The notes under the pieces were generated by a model. It was not told where the DNA came from and made no database searches. It saw only the letters and a program-made list of their open reading frames with translations. From positions 372,001-436,000 of the forward strand of contig NZ_PVZG01000003.1 of the NCBI RefSeq assembly GCF_003002065.1: 64,000 bases of DNA. The letters are read 5' to 3'. This DNA comes from Pseudosporangium ferrugineum (GTDB lineage: Bacteria > Actinomycetota > Actinomycetes > Mycobacteriales > Micromonosporaceae). Position 1 is the stretch's first letter. Every line of letters starts with the position of its first letter. The position numbers and the translations under genes were made by a program. Shown here piece after piece: positions 30,231 to 38,954 of this stretch.

Positions 30231-31199
30231 ATGGTTCGGATGGGATTCCGGGGCGCCGTACTGATGATCACCGCTTTGGCCGTCGCGGGCGCGCTCGGCT
30301 CCTGCTCGTCGGGGGGTGATGAGGCCGGCGGTGTTCCTGGCGGCACGGGTTCGGCGCCGGCGAGTGTCGCTGCGCCGGGCGTTGCCAGTTCGGCCCCTTC
30401 CGGTGGGGTGGCTCGGGGGTCGGCGCCCTCGTCGAAGGCCGCCGCCGGGAAGGCGCCGGGCGGGACGTTTGCTGTGACCGTACGGAAAATGAAGCTCAGC
30501 CGGGGCAAGGACCGGCCGCTGCCCACCACCGTCTGGTATCCGACCGGCGGCGACGGGCCCTTTCCGGTGATCGTCTTCAGCCATGGCTTGACCGGTCAGC
30601 CGAGCGACTACGCCAGCCTGCTGTCCCGCTGGGCCCGCGCCGGTTTCGTCGTGGCGGGCGCCGCCTACCCGCACACGTCCTCCGGGGTTGCCGACTTCAA
30701 CGTGCTGGACGTGATCAACCAGCCGGCCGACGCCTCGTACGTGCTCACCAAGGTTCTCGCTCTGAACACCAAGGACGGCGACCCGCTGGAGCACCGCCTC
30801 GACACGGCCCACGTCGCGGCGGCGGGACACTCGGGTGGCGGCATCACCACGATCGGGATGCTCTCCGGCAACCGCGACGACCGTCTGACCGCCGCGGTGG
30901 TGCTGGCCGGACGCCAGGTCCTGCCAACCCCGTTCGCCGGCCCGAAGACCCCCGTGCTGTTCGTGCACGGCAAGCTGGACCGCACCGTGCAGTACGCCGA
31001 CGGCCTCGCCGCCTTCGACGCCGTGCCCTGGCCCAAGGCAATGCTCACCCTGCCGCAAGGTGGCCACGTGACCACGGGCGACGCCGACCTGTCCCTGGTA
31101 GCCACGGCGACAACGGACTTCTGGCGGTGGAGCCTCTACGGAGATGCGGCGGCCAAGAAGCGGCTCGCGGACACCAAGAACCTGGACGACCAGCTCTGA
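30231..31199 (+). CDS. Lipoprotein alpha/beta hydrolase (dienelactone hydrolase/PAF-acetylhydrolase-like)
   Basis: 322 residues. A lipobox LGSC follows an N-terminal helix (GFRGAVLMITALAVAGALGSC), so the protein is probably lipid-anchored outside the cell. After a Ser/Ala/Gly/Pro linker come the hydrolase features: FPVIVFSHGLTGQPSDY (oxyanion HG), nucleophile Ser in AAGHSGGGI, acid Asp in VHGKLDRTV and His in PQGGHVTT. The family cleaves esters, including lipids and polyesters; the natural substrate is unknown. ATG 30231 is used, with 30240 an option. Confidence 0.85.
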   Translation: MVRMGFRGAVLMITALAVAGALGSCSSGGDEAGGVPGGTGSAPASVAAPGVASSAPSGGVARGSAPSSKAAAGKAPGGTFAVTVRKMKLSRGKDRPLPTTVWYPTGGDGPFPVIVFSHGLTGQPSDYASLLSRWARAGFVVAGAAYPHTSSGVADFNVLDVINQPADASYVLTKVLALNTKDGDPLEHRLDTAHVAAAGHSGGGITTIGMLSGNRDDRLTAAVVLAGRQVLPTPFAGPKTPVLFVHGKLDRTVQYADGLAAFDAVPWPKAMLTLPQGGHVTTGDADLSLVATATTDFWRWSLYGDAAAKKRLADTKNLDDQL

Positions 31200-31289
31200 G
31201 ACCGCGGACGACTCACCGGCTGACCCGGCCCGCCACGACGGCCGTGGACCGCATGGGCGCGTCCGGCACGAGCCCGCCCTGAACACATG

Positions 31290-31590
31290 CGTAACGCACG
31301 CCACGAGGGAGAACGCTGCCAGCGCGAGCAGGCCGTGTGCGCACGGGTGGCGCAAGCGGACCGGGAGCGTACGCCTAACGCAGGCCAACCCTAACCGCAC
31401 CCGTGACGCAAGCCGACCCTACCGCACGCGTGACGCCAGCCGACCGGGAGCGCACGCGTGACGCAAGCCGACTGGGAACGCGACCAGCGCGAACGGGCCG
31501 TAAGCGCACGCATGGCGCAAGCCGGTTCCGAGCGCACGCGTGACGCAAACCAGCCGGGAGAACGCGGCTGGTGCAAGCCGACCGGGATGG
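31290..31590. repeat. Degenerate approx. 30-bp tandem array, convergent gap
   Basis: The unit is close to CGCACGCGTGACGCAAGCCG followed by ACCGGGAG, repeated about nine times with errors through the 418-bp gap between the lipoprotein hydrolase and the oxidoreductase, both of which end here. No gene or clear terminator is visible. Confidence 0.8.
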
Positions 31591-31617
31591 TGCGGCCGGC
31601 GCCCCGGCGATCCTGGT

Positions 31618-32568
31618 TCAGTGCAGGTGGTCGATCGCTACCTTGCCGAACACCTCCCCCGAGTTGAGCCGGGCGAACGCGTCCGAGATCGCGGAGAAGC
31701 CGTACGTCGAGTCGATGATCGGGCGGATATCTTTCGCTACGCACAGGTCGAGCAGTGCCGCGAGTTCGTCGGCCGTTCCCATCGTGCTGCCCAGGATCTC
31801 CAGTTGCATCATGAAGACTCGGCGGAGATCGACCTTGGGGAACGGGCCGCCTGTCGCGCCGCAAACGACGACGCGGGCACCGGGGGCGGCGCACTTCAGG
31901 GAGTGCTCGAAGGTGGGCGCGCCGACCGACTCGATGACGACGCCCACGCGCTCGGGGAGACGGGCGCCGGGTTCGACCGCGGTCGCGCCGAGCTCGGCGA
32001 TTCTGTCGCGCTTGCCGGCGTCTCGGCTGGTCGCGTACACACGCTTGCCGAGGGCGACCGCGAGCACGGCGGCGGCGGTTGCGACTCCCCCGCCTGCGCC
32101 CTGGACCAGCACCGCCTCCGCGTCGGAGACGCGACCCCGGGCGGTGAGCATGTGGTACGCCGTGAGCCACGCAGTCGGCAGACAAGCCGCGTCCAGGAAC
32201 GAGATGCCGGCCGGCTTGGGCACGAGGTTCTTCGCCGGCACGGCCACGCGCTCGGCCAGCGTGCCCGGCCAGCGCTCGGACAGCAGCGAGAAGCCGCGGG
32301 GATCCTGCGGGTCCTCGATGACCGGGTAGATGACCACCTCGTTGCCCTGCGCATCCACTCCGGACGCGTCGCAGCCGAGGATCATCGGTAGCCGGTCGGC
32401 GGGCAGGCCCACCCCGCGCAGCGACCAGATCTCGTGGTGGTTGAGGGAACTGGCGCGGATGTCGACCGTCACCCAGCCGTCGGGCGGCGACGGCTCGGGC
32501 TGATCGCCGACGGTGAGGGCGGCGAGCGGTTCGTCCGGTTTCGTGGCACTGGCGTAGGCGGCGCGCAT
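31618..32568 (-). CDS. Zinc-independent MDR-family NAD(P)H:quinone oxidoreductase-like protein
   Basis: 316 residues. A GroES-like N-terminal domain (DIRASSLNHHEIWSLRGVG) and a Rossmann domain with the nucleotide motif GAGGGVATAAAVLAVALG and YATSRD mark the medium-chain dehydrogenase/reductase superfamily. The structural-zinc cysteines of alcohol dehydrogenases are missing, so it belongs to the quinone-reductase/crotonyl-CoA reductase-like side. ATG at 32568 matches the usual length (about 310-330). It is upstream of no operon partner. Substrate unknown. Confidence 0.85.
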   Translation of the reverse strand: MRAAYASATKPDEPLAALTVGDQPEPSPPDGWVTVDIRASSLNHHEIWSLRGVGLPADRLPMILGCDASGVDAQGNEVVIYPVIEDPQDPRGFSLLSERWPGTLAERVAVPAKNLVPKPAGISFLDAACLPTAWLTAYHMLTARGRVSDAEAVLVQGAGGGVATAAAVLAVALGKRVYATSRDAGKRDRIAELGATAVEPGARLPERVGVVIESVGAPTFEHSLKCAAPGARVVVCGATGGPFPKVDLRRVFMMQLEILGSTMGTADELAALLDLCVAKDIRPIIDSTYGFSAISDAFARLNSGEVFGKVAIDHLH

Positions 32569-32773
32569 GCCAGGAACGCTAGTCACCGGCTCCGGAGCAC
32601 GCCACCCACCACGCATCGGCCTGGGGATAACCGGTGTTGTGGATAAGCGGATGGGCCTTCACCTGCGCACGGGCATCCACGGCACGGCCGATGTGGAGAA
32701 CCGGCCAGCCACCGGCCGGCTCCGGAAGAATCGATCCGCAAGACCCAGCCGAAAGCCAGCCGTGGACCCGACA

Positions 32774-32900
32774 AGAGCCGGCGCCCAGCTCCAACAAGAG
32801 CCAGCCGCCAGCCCAACAAGAGCCGGCAGCCAGCCCCGGCAAGAGCCAGCCGCCAGCCCCGACAAAAGCCGACCGCCGGCCCCGACAGGGACCGGCGGCC
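32774..32900. repeat. 23-bp tandem array upstream of the oxidoreductase gene
   Basis: Five copies of a 22-23 bp unit such as AGCCAGCCGCCAGCCCCGAC plus AAA, with an alternation of AGCCAGCCGCC and AGCCGGCAGCC forms. It lies between the start of the oxidoreductase and the end of malic enzyme, a 387-bp gap with no supported gene. Confidence 0.85.
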
Positions 32901-32955
32901 GGGCATCTGAAGATCACCGAGAAGGACTACCCCGCGCACAACCACCGAAAAAGGG

Positions 32956-34245
32956 TCAGGGATGAGACGAAATGCCGCTCGAGGGCAGCGTGACCGCCAC
33001 CGACGGGCCTGCCGGTGCCGGAATGACCGGGATCGCCGAGGTCTCGACCGGGGTCAGCCGTGCGACCCCGTCGCGCTCCGCGGCCCGGGCCACCGCTGCT
33101 GCCACCGCCGGGGCGACCCGGGGGTCGAGGGGCGACGGCACGATCTGGTCCGGGCGCAGGTCGTCGGACACGACCTCGGCGATGGCCTCGGCCGCCGCCA
33201 CCTTCATCCGTTCCGTGATGCGGGTGGCGCGGGCGTCCAGGGCGCCGCGGAAGATGCCCGGGAACGCGAGCACGTTGTTGATCTGGTTGGGGTAGTCGCT
33301 GCGGCCGGTGGCGACGATCGCGGCGAACTTGTGGGCGATCGCGGGCGGGACCTCGGGGGTGGGGTTGGCCAGGGCGAAGATGATGCCGTCCTGGGCCATG
33401 CCGGACAGGGCACTCTCCGGGATGGACCCGCCCGAGACGCCGATGAGGACGTCGGCGCCGATCAGGGCCTCGGTGATTCCTCCCGTGCGGCCGGAGTAGT
33501 TCGTTCCCTCCGCGAGCCTCGTCTTGGCGCCGGTGAGCCCGGGGCGGTCGGCGTGGATGATGCCCTGCGAGTCGCAGATGATCATGTTGGCGCCCTGCAC
33601 CCCGGCGGCGATCAGCGTGTCGGTGATGGCCACGCCCGCGGCACCGGCGCCGCTGACGACGATGCGCAGGTCGGCGAGGCGGCGGCCGAGCAGGGCGACG
33701 GCGTTGCGCAGCGCGGCGAGCACGACGATCGCGGTGCCGTGCTGGTCGTCGTGGAAGACGGGGATGTCCAGGGCCTCGTCCAGGCGCCGTTCGATCTCGA
33801 AGCACCGCGGGGCGCTGATGTCCTCGAGGTTGATGCCGCCGAACGACGGGCCGAGCGCCTTGACCACCGCGATGATGCCCTCGACGTCCTGCGTGTCCAG
33901 GCAGATGGGCACCGCGTCGACGCCGCCGAACTGCTTGAACAGCACCGCCTTGCCCTCCATCACCGGCATCGCGGCCTTGGGGCCGATGTTGCCCAGGCCG
34001 AGGACCGCCGAGCCGTCGGTGACCACCGCGACGGTGTTGCCCGTCCACGTGTAGTCGTAGTGCAGCTTCTCGTCCTCGGCGATCGCCTCGCAGACGCGGG
34101 CCACGCCCGGCGTGTACGCGAGGGACAGATCGTCACGGCTGGACAGCGGGACGGTGGAGGCGACCGCCATCTTGCCCCGCTTGTGCAGGTCGAAGACGGG
34201 GTCGGCGGCCAGCGCGGGGTCGATCTCAAAACTGAAGAAGGACAA
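32956..34245 (-). CDS. NAD(P)-dependent malic enzyme
   Basis: 429 residues from a TTG at 34245, chosen because GGAG lies six bases upstream and LSFFSFEIDP is the usual family start; longer in-frame starts are less likely. Motifs: SLAYTPGVA near the N terminus, GNIGPKAAMPVMEGKAVLFK, the metal-binding HDDQHGTAIV, GAGAAGVAI as the dinucleotide site, and FALANPTPEV. It oxidatively decarboxylates malate to pyruvate. A threonine- and Pro-rich C-terminal tail of about 40 residues is extra. No ACT or phosphotransacetylase domain, so it is the short bacterial form. Confidence 0.93.
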   Translation of the reverse strand: MSFFSFEIDPALAADPVFDLHKRGKMAVASTVPLSSRDDLSLAYTPGVARVCEAIAEDEKLHYDYTWTGNTVAVVTDGSAVLGLGNIGPKAAMPVMEGKAVLFKQFGGVDAVPICLDTQDVEGIIAVVKALGPSFGGINLEDISAPRCFEIERRLDEALDIPVFHDDQHGTAIVVLAALRNAVALLGRRLADLRIVVSGAGAAGVAITDTLIAAGVQGANMIICDSQGIIHADRPGLTGAKTRLAEGTNYSGRTGGITEALIGADVLIGVSGGSIPESALSGMAQDGIIFALANPTPEVPPAIAHKFAAIVATGRSDYPNQINNVLAFPGIFRGALDARATRITERMKVAAAEAIAEVVSDDLRPDQIVPSPLDPRVAPAVAAAVARAAERDGVARLTPVETSAIPVIPAPAGPSVAVTLPSSGISSHP

Positions 34246-34381
34246 CGGGGACTCCAGACACGCATCGGAACGTCGGTGTGCCAGCCGGCCCTGATGCGCG
34301 AGTCTGCGCGGACCGACGTGCGATGCGGGGGTCACCCGGTGAAGCAACCGCAAGACTTCGGTGTGCTGCGGCTACCGGACA

Positions 34382-34690
34382 TTAACTTAGCCGACCGGGG
34401 CGAGGCCAGTACCGGAACATGACACGTCCGATGACATCCGCCACCCCGTACGCTCGGGAATCGTCGGTCACGAAGTCGTTGTCGCCGCGTACCCACCAGC
34501 CCTGGTCCTGGGCCCGGACCGCGCGTTTCACGACCAGCAGATCGGGCCGCGAGCGGAAGCGCGCGACCACGACGTCGCCTTCCCGGACGCGCCGCGTCCG
34601 GTGCACCACCAGGGCGTCTCCGGAGCGCAGGGTGGGTGCCATCGAGGGCCCTTGCACCAGTACGGCGAAGAGCGGCAGTTGCAATGTCAT
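34382..34690 (-). CDS. sodX: Nickel-type superoxide dismutase maturation protease (S26-like)
   Basis: 102 residues from ATG 34690. Catalytic Ser in QGPSMAPTLRSGD and general-base Lys in LLVVKRAVR follow the signal-peptidase I order, but there is no clear membrane segment. It lies divergent to sodN, the standard arrangement: SodX removes the sodN propeptide so that the new N-terminal His can bind nickel. A longer start at 34750 would leave only 23 bp for two promoters, so the shorter one is preferred. Confidence 0.9.
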   Translation of the reverse strand: MTLQLPLFAVLVQGPSMAPTLRSGDALVVHRTRRVREGDVVVARFRSRPDLLVVKRAVRAQDQGWWVRGDNDFVTDDSRAYGVADVIGRVMFRYWPRPGRLS

Positions 34691-34773
34691 GGCATCAATC
34701 CCGCGTGGAGTGTCGGTGCAGATGTAAGGGGTAGTGTCAGACCGGATCATCGCAAACTCATGGAGGGGTCCCG

Positions 34774-35178
34774 ATGCGACTTCCGCGTATCTTCACGCCG
34801 CGCACTGTTGTCAGCGCGCACTGCGACCTGCCCTGTGGGGTCTACGACCCCGCCCAGGCTCGCATCGAGGCGGAGTCGGTGAAGGCCATCGCCGAGAAGT
34901 ACCAGGCGAACACCGACCCCGAGTTCCGCACTCGCGCCATCCTCATCAAGGAGCAGCGGGCCGACCTGGTCAAGCACCACCTGTGGGTGCTCTGGACGGA
35001 CTACTTCAAGGCCCCGCACTTCGAGAAGTACCCGAACCTCAACCAGCTGTTCAACGAGGCCACCAAGCTCGCCGGCGCCTCCGGGGCCAAGGGCTCCATG
35101 GATCCGGCCGTCGGTGAGCAGCTGCTCGCCAAGATCGAGGAGATCTCCAAGATCTTCTGGGAGACCAAGCAGGCGTGA
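34774..35178 (+). CDS. sodN: Nickel superoxide dismutase precursor
   Basis: 134 residues. The nickel hook HCDLPCGVYD begins at His16, so a 15-residue propeptide must be removed; mature His1, Cys2 and Cys6 bind nickel. The remainder is the four-helix bundle of the family (PAQARIEAESVKAIAEKY, LWVLWTDYFKAPHFEKYPNLNQ). It dismutates superoxide as a hexamer. GGAGGGG lies five bases before the ATG. Divergent from sodX. Expression in relatives responds to nickel; I do not see a certain operator here. Confidence 0.97.
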   Translation: MRLPRIFTPRTVVSAHCDLPCGVYDPAQARIEAESVKAIAEKYQANTDPEFRTRAILIKEQRADLVKHHLWVLWTDYFKAPHFEKYPNLNQLFNEATKLAGASGAKGSMDPAVGEQLLAKIEEISKIFWETKQA

Positions 35179-35209
35179 GCCTCAGAATCCCCCCGGAGAT
35201 CGGGCGGGC

Positions 35210-35752
35210 GTGAGCCACGCAGAGGGGCGCCTGGCCAAGCAGGCCCGGGCCGGGATGCCCCCTCGGATTCGGCCGGCACGTCGCGGTGACGTGCCGGCCA
35301 TCGTGGCAATGGTGCACGAACTGGCCGAGTTCGAGCGTGCGGCCGAGGCGTGCCACCTGACCGAGGAGCAGCTCCGGGCCGCCCTCTTCGACGACCGCCC
35401 CACCCTGTACGGGCACGTGGCCGTCGACGGGAACGACGCTCCTTACGGCGCGGCGCTGTGGTTCCTCAACTTCTCGACCTGGGAAGGCGTCCACGGCGTC
35501 TACCTCGAGGACCTGTACGTCCGCCCGGGCCACCGCGGCACCGGAGCAGGCGCGGCCCTGCTCGCCGAGCTCGCCCGCATCTGCGTCGATCGGGGGTACC
35601 GGAGACTCGAGTGGGTGATGCTCGACTGGAACCCCGCGGCCGACTTCTATGCCTCGATCGGGGCCTCTGTCACGGAGAACTGGCTTCCCTACCGGCTGAC
35701 CGGGGCCGCCCTGGGACAACTCGCCGAGCGCGCATCGCCCAACAGGCGATAG
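35210..35752 (+). CDS. GNAT-family N-acetyltransferase (diamine/thialysine acetyltransferase-like)
   Basis: 180 residues from GTG 35210 (ATG 35255 is the minimal start). IRPARRGDVPAIVAMVHELAEFE, then the acetyl-CoA-binding block YLEDLYVRPGHRGTGAGAALL and LDWNPAADFYASIGA are those of the SSAT-like GNAT group that acetylates polyamines or lysine analogues. It follows sodN by 31 bp in the same direction, as often seen in actinobacteria, but has no evident role in nickel-SOD maturation. Confidence 0.82.
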   Translation: MSHAEGRLAKQARAGMPPRIRPARRGDVPAIVAMVHELAEFERAAEACHLTEEQLRAALFDDRPTLYGHVAVDGNDAPYGAALWFLNFSTWEGVHGVYLEDLYVRPGHRGTGAGAALLAELARICVDRGYRRLEWVMLDWNPAADFYASIGASVTENWLPYRLTGAALGQLAERASPNRR

Positions 35753-35771
35753 AGTCTCGACCATCGGGAGG

Positions 35772-36194
35772 ATGGGGTCGGTGACTCAGCTTCAGACAAC
35801 GCATTCGGAACCGGCGTTCGGTGACGACGTCGTGTTGCTCACCGTGCCCGCCGACGGTGGCTACCTGGGAGTGCTGCGGACGGCGACGGCCGGTCTCGCG
35901 GCGCGGCTGCACTTCGCCCTCGACGAGATCGAGGACCTGCGCATCGCCGTCGACGAGGCCTGCGCGATGCTCCTGGCCATCGCCACGCGCGGGGCCGACC
36001 TCGAGTGTCGCTTCGCGGTGACCGACGACGCGCTCACGGTCGAGGTGACGGTCGCCACTGTCCGCGGGGCGCGGCTGCCGTCGGAGTCCTCGTTCGCGTG
36101 GAAGGTGCTGACGGCCCTGACCACGTCCGCGTCGGCCGAGGCCAACGGCCGGCACGCCACGATCCGTCTCCTCACCCGCCGCACAGAGAACTGA
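35772..36194 (+). CDS. RsbW-like anti-sigma factor / HATPase_c_2 kinase, orphan
   Basis: 140 residues. LHFALDEIEDLRIAVDEACAMLL is the N-box region of RsbW/SpoIIAB-type anti-sigma kinases; the G-box region is weak. GGGAGG lies one base from the ATG and ten from a GTG at 35781, so GTG may be the true start. No sigma factor or antagonist gene adjoins it, which is why the partner is unknown. It follows the acetyltransferase by 19 bp. Confidence 0.75.
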   Translation: MGSVTQLQTTHSEPAFGDDVVLLTVPADGGYLGVLRTATAGLAARLHFALDEIEDLRIAVDEACAMLLAIATRGADLECRFAVTDDALTVEVTVATVRGARLPSESSFAWKVLTALTTSASAEANGRHATIRLLTRRTEN

Positions 36195-36277
36195 ACCCAC
36201 CCCGGGAACTTGGAATCGGGCAAAAGCCCCAGGAGCACGGCAACGGCAAGAACCCGCGCCGCCGGAGCCGACAGCGC

Positions 36278-36973
36278 TCAGCGCTGGGTCGCCCCGGTGA
36301 TGTACTCCAGATGCCGGCGCCCCACATCCATCGCCGCTGCCGCGTCCCTGTTCCGGATGCACGTCAGCAGCTCCCGGTGGTCGGCGTCGATCCGGGTCCA
36401 GTATCCGTCCGGCAGCGCCTCGACCACCTCCTCGCCGTACGTCACGTGGTACAGCGGCCGGGTGACCAGCTCGAACAGCGGGTTGCACGTGGCCGACACC
36501 ACCGCCGCGTGGAAGGCCGCGTGGGCCGACAGCATCGTGCCGAGTTCGTCCAGGTCGGGGTCGAACATGGCGCCGCGCATCTCGACCAGGTGGGCGTCCG
36601 TGCGGCGCTGTGCGGCCAGGCCCGCGGCCGGGATCTCCACGGCGTGCCGCAACTCGAGCAGATCCGCCAGGCCGACCTCGGCGGAGTTCGTGAGCAGGGT
36701 GAGCCCGGTGGAGAGCGCCTCGGAAAGCTGCTCGGCGTCGGGGTGGGCGACGAAGCTGCCGCCCGTGACCCCTCGGGTAGTGACGATCAGGTGCTGGCTG
36801 GCGAGGAGCCGGAGCGCCTCCCGTACGGTGCTGCGGCTAACCCCCGAGCGCACGCAGAGCTCGGGCTCCGGTGGCAGTCGCACGCCGGGCCGCAGCCGCC
36901 CGGACGTGATCTCGTCGCGCAGCTCGTCGGCCAGTAGTTGATACGCCGGCGGGCGCACCGTCGATCCGGTCAC
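36278..36973 (-). CDS. FadR-type GntR-family transcriptional regulator
   Basis: 231 residues from a GTG preceded by GGGGG. The winged helix-turn-helix (YQLLADELRDEITSGRLRPG, SGVSRSTVREALRLLASQHLI) is followed by an FCD domain with the metal-binding triad in helices around HAAFHAAVV and DADHRELL. The FCD ligand is usually a carboxylate metabolite. It is monocistronic, so its target is not given by context. Confidence 0.88.
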   Translation of the reverse strand: MTGSTVRPPAYQLLADELRDEITSGRLRPGVRLPPEPELCVRSGVSRSTVREALRLLASQHLIVTTRGVTGGSFVAHPDAEQLSEALSTGLTLLTNSAEVGLADLLELRHAVEIPAAGLAAQRRTDAHLVEMRGAMFDPDLDELGTMLSAHAAFHAAVVSATCNPLFELVTRPLYHVTYGEEVVEALPDGYWTRIDADHRELLTCIRNRDAAAAMDVGRRHLEYITGATQR

Positions 36974-37139
36974 TCGCTCACCCCCTTGTGATCCGCCCAC
37001 TCAGGGTAGGCCTTTCCCCGCCGGGGGGAAGGGCTGATGACCAGGCCGGGAGCGGTCCGTCGCACATGCGGGAGCGCACCGGGGGCACCGGGCCCACAGA
37101 TTAGGTAACCGGCGCTCCGGGAACGAGTAGAACCAACCG

Positions 37140-37529
37140 TCAGTCGAGCCCGAGCGCCCGCGTCGACGCCGGAAGCAGACAGAGCACCGCCACCCCGACT
37201 CCGAGCGCCATCATCGCCGCGCCGGCCCACGCGGGACCCGTCTGCAGCAGGAAGCCGCCGGACGCGATGACGAACAGCTGGACGACGATCGCCGGTCCGC
37301 GGGCCCGCGCCGAACGCCGTCCCAGCGCCCGCGCCACCAGGAAAACGGCGAAGACGCCGATGGCGGCCATCACTGTGAGGGAGATCGCCACCGGCAGGCT
37401 GCCGGGTTCCGCCGTCACGACCAGGACCATCAGGTACGCCGTGAGCACCGCGAGCCCCGCGCACTCGGCGAAGAGGAGGCGCACCGCCCAGGCCAGAGTT
37501 GTCGGAGATCGCACATCCGCAGGGGTCAC
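37140..37529 (-). CDS. Small four-helix membrane protein (Rv3217c-like position)
   Basis: 129 residues, GTG start. Four hydrophobic helices (about 13-40, 45-68, 80-98, 102-125) and a basic loop GRRSARARG. No catalytic motif. It is divergent to the diacylglycerol-kinase-like gene that precedes whiB1, the same relation that I recall for Rv3217c and Rv3218 in M. tuberculosis. Function unknown. Confidence 0.72.
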   Translation of the reverse strand: MTPADVRSPTTLAWAVRLLFAECAGLAVLTAYLMVLVVTAEPGSLPVAISLTVMAAIGVFAVFLVARALGRRSARARGPAIVVQLFVIASGGFLLQTGPAWAGAAMMALGVGVAVLCLLPASTRALGLD

Positions 37530-37573
37530 CGCTGTACGATACCGGCCTGCTCGGGGTGGTTCCGGGAGGTACA

Positions 37574-38533
37574 GTGCCGCGCATGCGAGCGTTACTGGTG
37601 GTTAACCCCAAGGCCACCACGACCAGTGAGCGCAGCCGGGACGTGCTGGTCCGGGCCCTGCGCAGCGAGGTCGACCTGACGGTGGAGTACACGTTGCGGC
37701 GGGGTCACGCGACCGCGCTGGCCCGTACGGCGGCCGAGAGCGGCGTCGACGTGGTCGTGACCCTCGGCGGCGACGGCACGATCAACGAGGCCGTCAACGG
37801 TCTGATGACGGCGACCCCCGGCCTGTCCTCCAGCGGCACGTCGCCGGCTTTCCGGCTGCCCGCGCTCGCGGTGGTGCCCGGCGGCTCCACGAACGTCTTC
37901 GCCCGCGCGCTGGGGCTGCCGCGCGACTGGGTGGAGGGCACCGGGGTGATCCTGGACGGCCTGCGTTCGGGACGGCACCGGGTGATCGGCCTCGGCCGGG
38001 CGGACGACCGCTACTTCACTTTCACGGCCGGGCTGGGGCTGGATGCCGCAGTGACCCGCCGGGTGGAACAAGCACGACTTCGCGGCCGTACGTCCACTCC
38101 CGCGCTTTATGTCCGGTCATTGATCGGCCAGGTTCTCTCCGGCGAGGACCGCAAGGCACCGCCGTTGTCGATCGAGCGGCCGGGCGAGGAACCGGAGACC
38201 GGACTGGGCACCGTCATCCTCCAGAACACCGCTCCGTGGACGTATATCGGGGACCGCCCGATCAACCCCAACCCCCAGGCGTCGTTCGACCGTGGACTTG
38301 ACGTACTGGCCGTTCGTAGCCTAGGCGTGGCGAGCACAACACGCACAGTTACTCAGATGACGTCCCGGCGTGCCGAACCACATGGCCGCAACGTGCTCCG
38401 GCTGCATGATCAGGCAGAGATCACCGTCATCGCGTCGCGGCCTCAGCCGTTCCAGCTCGACGGGGACTACCTGGGGGAGCGCCAGAAGGTGCACTTCTTG
38501 TCCGTTCCCGAGGCGCTACGTGTGATCTGCTGA
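37574..38533 (+). CDS. Diacylglycerol kinase-like lipid kinase (DAGK_cat/YegS family)
   Basis: 319 residues from GTG 37574 (ATG 37583 also possible; GGGAGGT lies just upstream). LLVVNPKATTT, the catalytic GGDGTINEAVNGL, and VVPGGSTNVFARALGLP are the family's three N-lobe motifs; the C-lobe ends in QLDGDYLGE. It would phosphorylate diacylglycerol, sphingoid or other lipid hydroxyls. It is immediately before whiB1 but has a 420-bp gap to it. Confidence 0.9.
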   Translation: MPRMRALLVVNPKATTTSERSRDVLVRALRSEVDLTVEYTLRRGHATALARTAAESGVDVVVTLGGDGTINEAVNGLMTATPGLSSSGTSPAFRLPALAVVPGGSTNVFARALGLPRDWVEGTGVILDGLRSGRHRVIGLGRADDRYFTFTAGLGLDAAVTRRVEQARLRGRTSTPALYVRSLIGQVLSGEDRKAPPLSIERPGEEPETGLGTVILQNTAPWTYIGDRPINPNPQASFDRGLDVLAVRSLGVASTTRTVTQMTSRRAEPHGRNVLRLHDQAEITVIASRPQPFQLDGDYLGERQKVHFLSVPEALRVIC

Positions 38534-38680
38534 GGATCGGGTAGGCGTCTGGGAGCACCCCTCACGATCCGTTACAAAAACAGCGTCAAAAGGTCGGCAA
38601 CGCGGCGCGTACCGTACTACATTGATGGGAGCGTTCCTGCGTCGGTCCCGGGGGAAGCCTCAGAACCGGACAAAAGGGTC

Positions 38681-38694
38681 GTGAGCTAGCTCAC
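38681..38694. promoter_or_regulatory. CRP-like box 1 upstream of whiB1
   Basis: GTGAGCTAGCTCAC is a perfect 14-bp palindrome of the form GTGA-N6-TCAC, the core of the actinobacterial CRP site. It lies in the 420-bp gap before whiB1 and is exactly 60 bp from a second box. A separate hairpin (CGCTCGGA / TCCGAGCG, 38696-38716) follows at once. Confidence 0.6.
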
Positions 38695-38740
38695 CCGCTC
38701 GGAGAAATTCCGAGCGCTACCCTTGACATCGCGGGAGTTC

Positions 38741-38754
38741 GTGAAAGCATTCAC
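38741..38754. promoter_or_regulatory. CRP-like box 2 overlapping the whiB1 promoter
   Basis: GTGAAAGCATTCAC, again GTGA-N6-TCAC, followed by A. A TTGACA hexamer lies at 38723-38728, so the box covers the spacer and likely -10 of a sigma-70-type promoter. In M. tuberculosis the whiB1 promoter is controlled by CRP (Rv3676), which supports this reading. Confidence 0.62.
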
Positions 38755-38954
38755 AAGCGATAAGAAGTAACCGGATGCCGCTCGCCCGCGTTCCTAATCC
38801 AGAAGGCGCGGAACGGCCTCCTGAACAAAGCTTGCTCACGCACTGGTGATCGGACGAACGCAGTCCGTCGGTCATCACGGCGGATGCAGATAAATGCAAG
38901 TCAGTAAGTCCGCACCATTTCATTACCCCATCCGAAACAAGGAGTGTTGCCGCC

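Noticed and set aside
28935..32900. CRISPR arrays
   Set aside because: Units are contiguous and degenerate with no unique spacers, and no cas gene is near.
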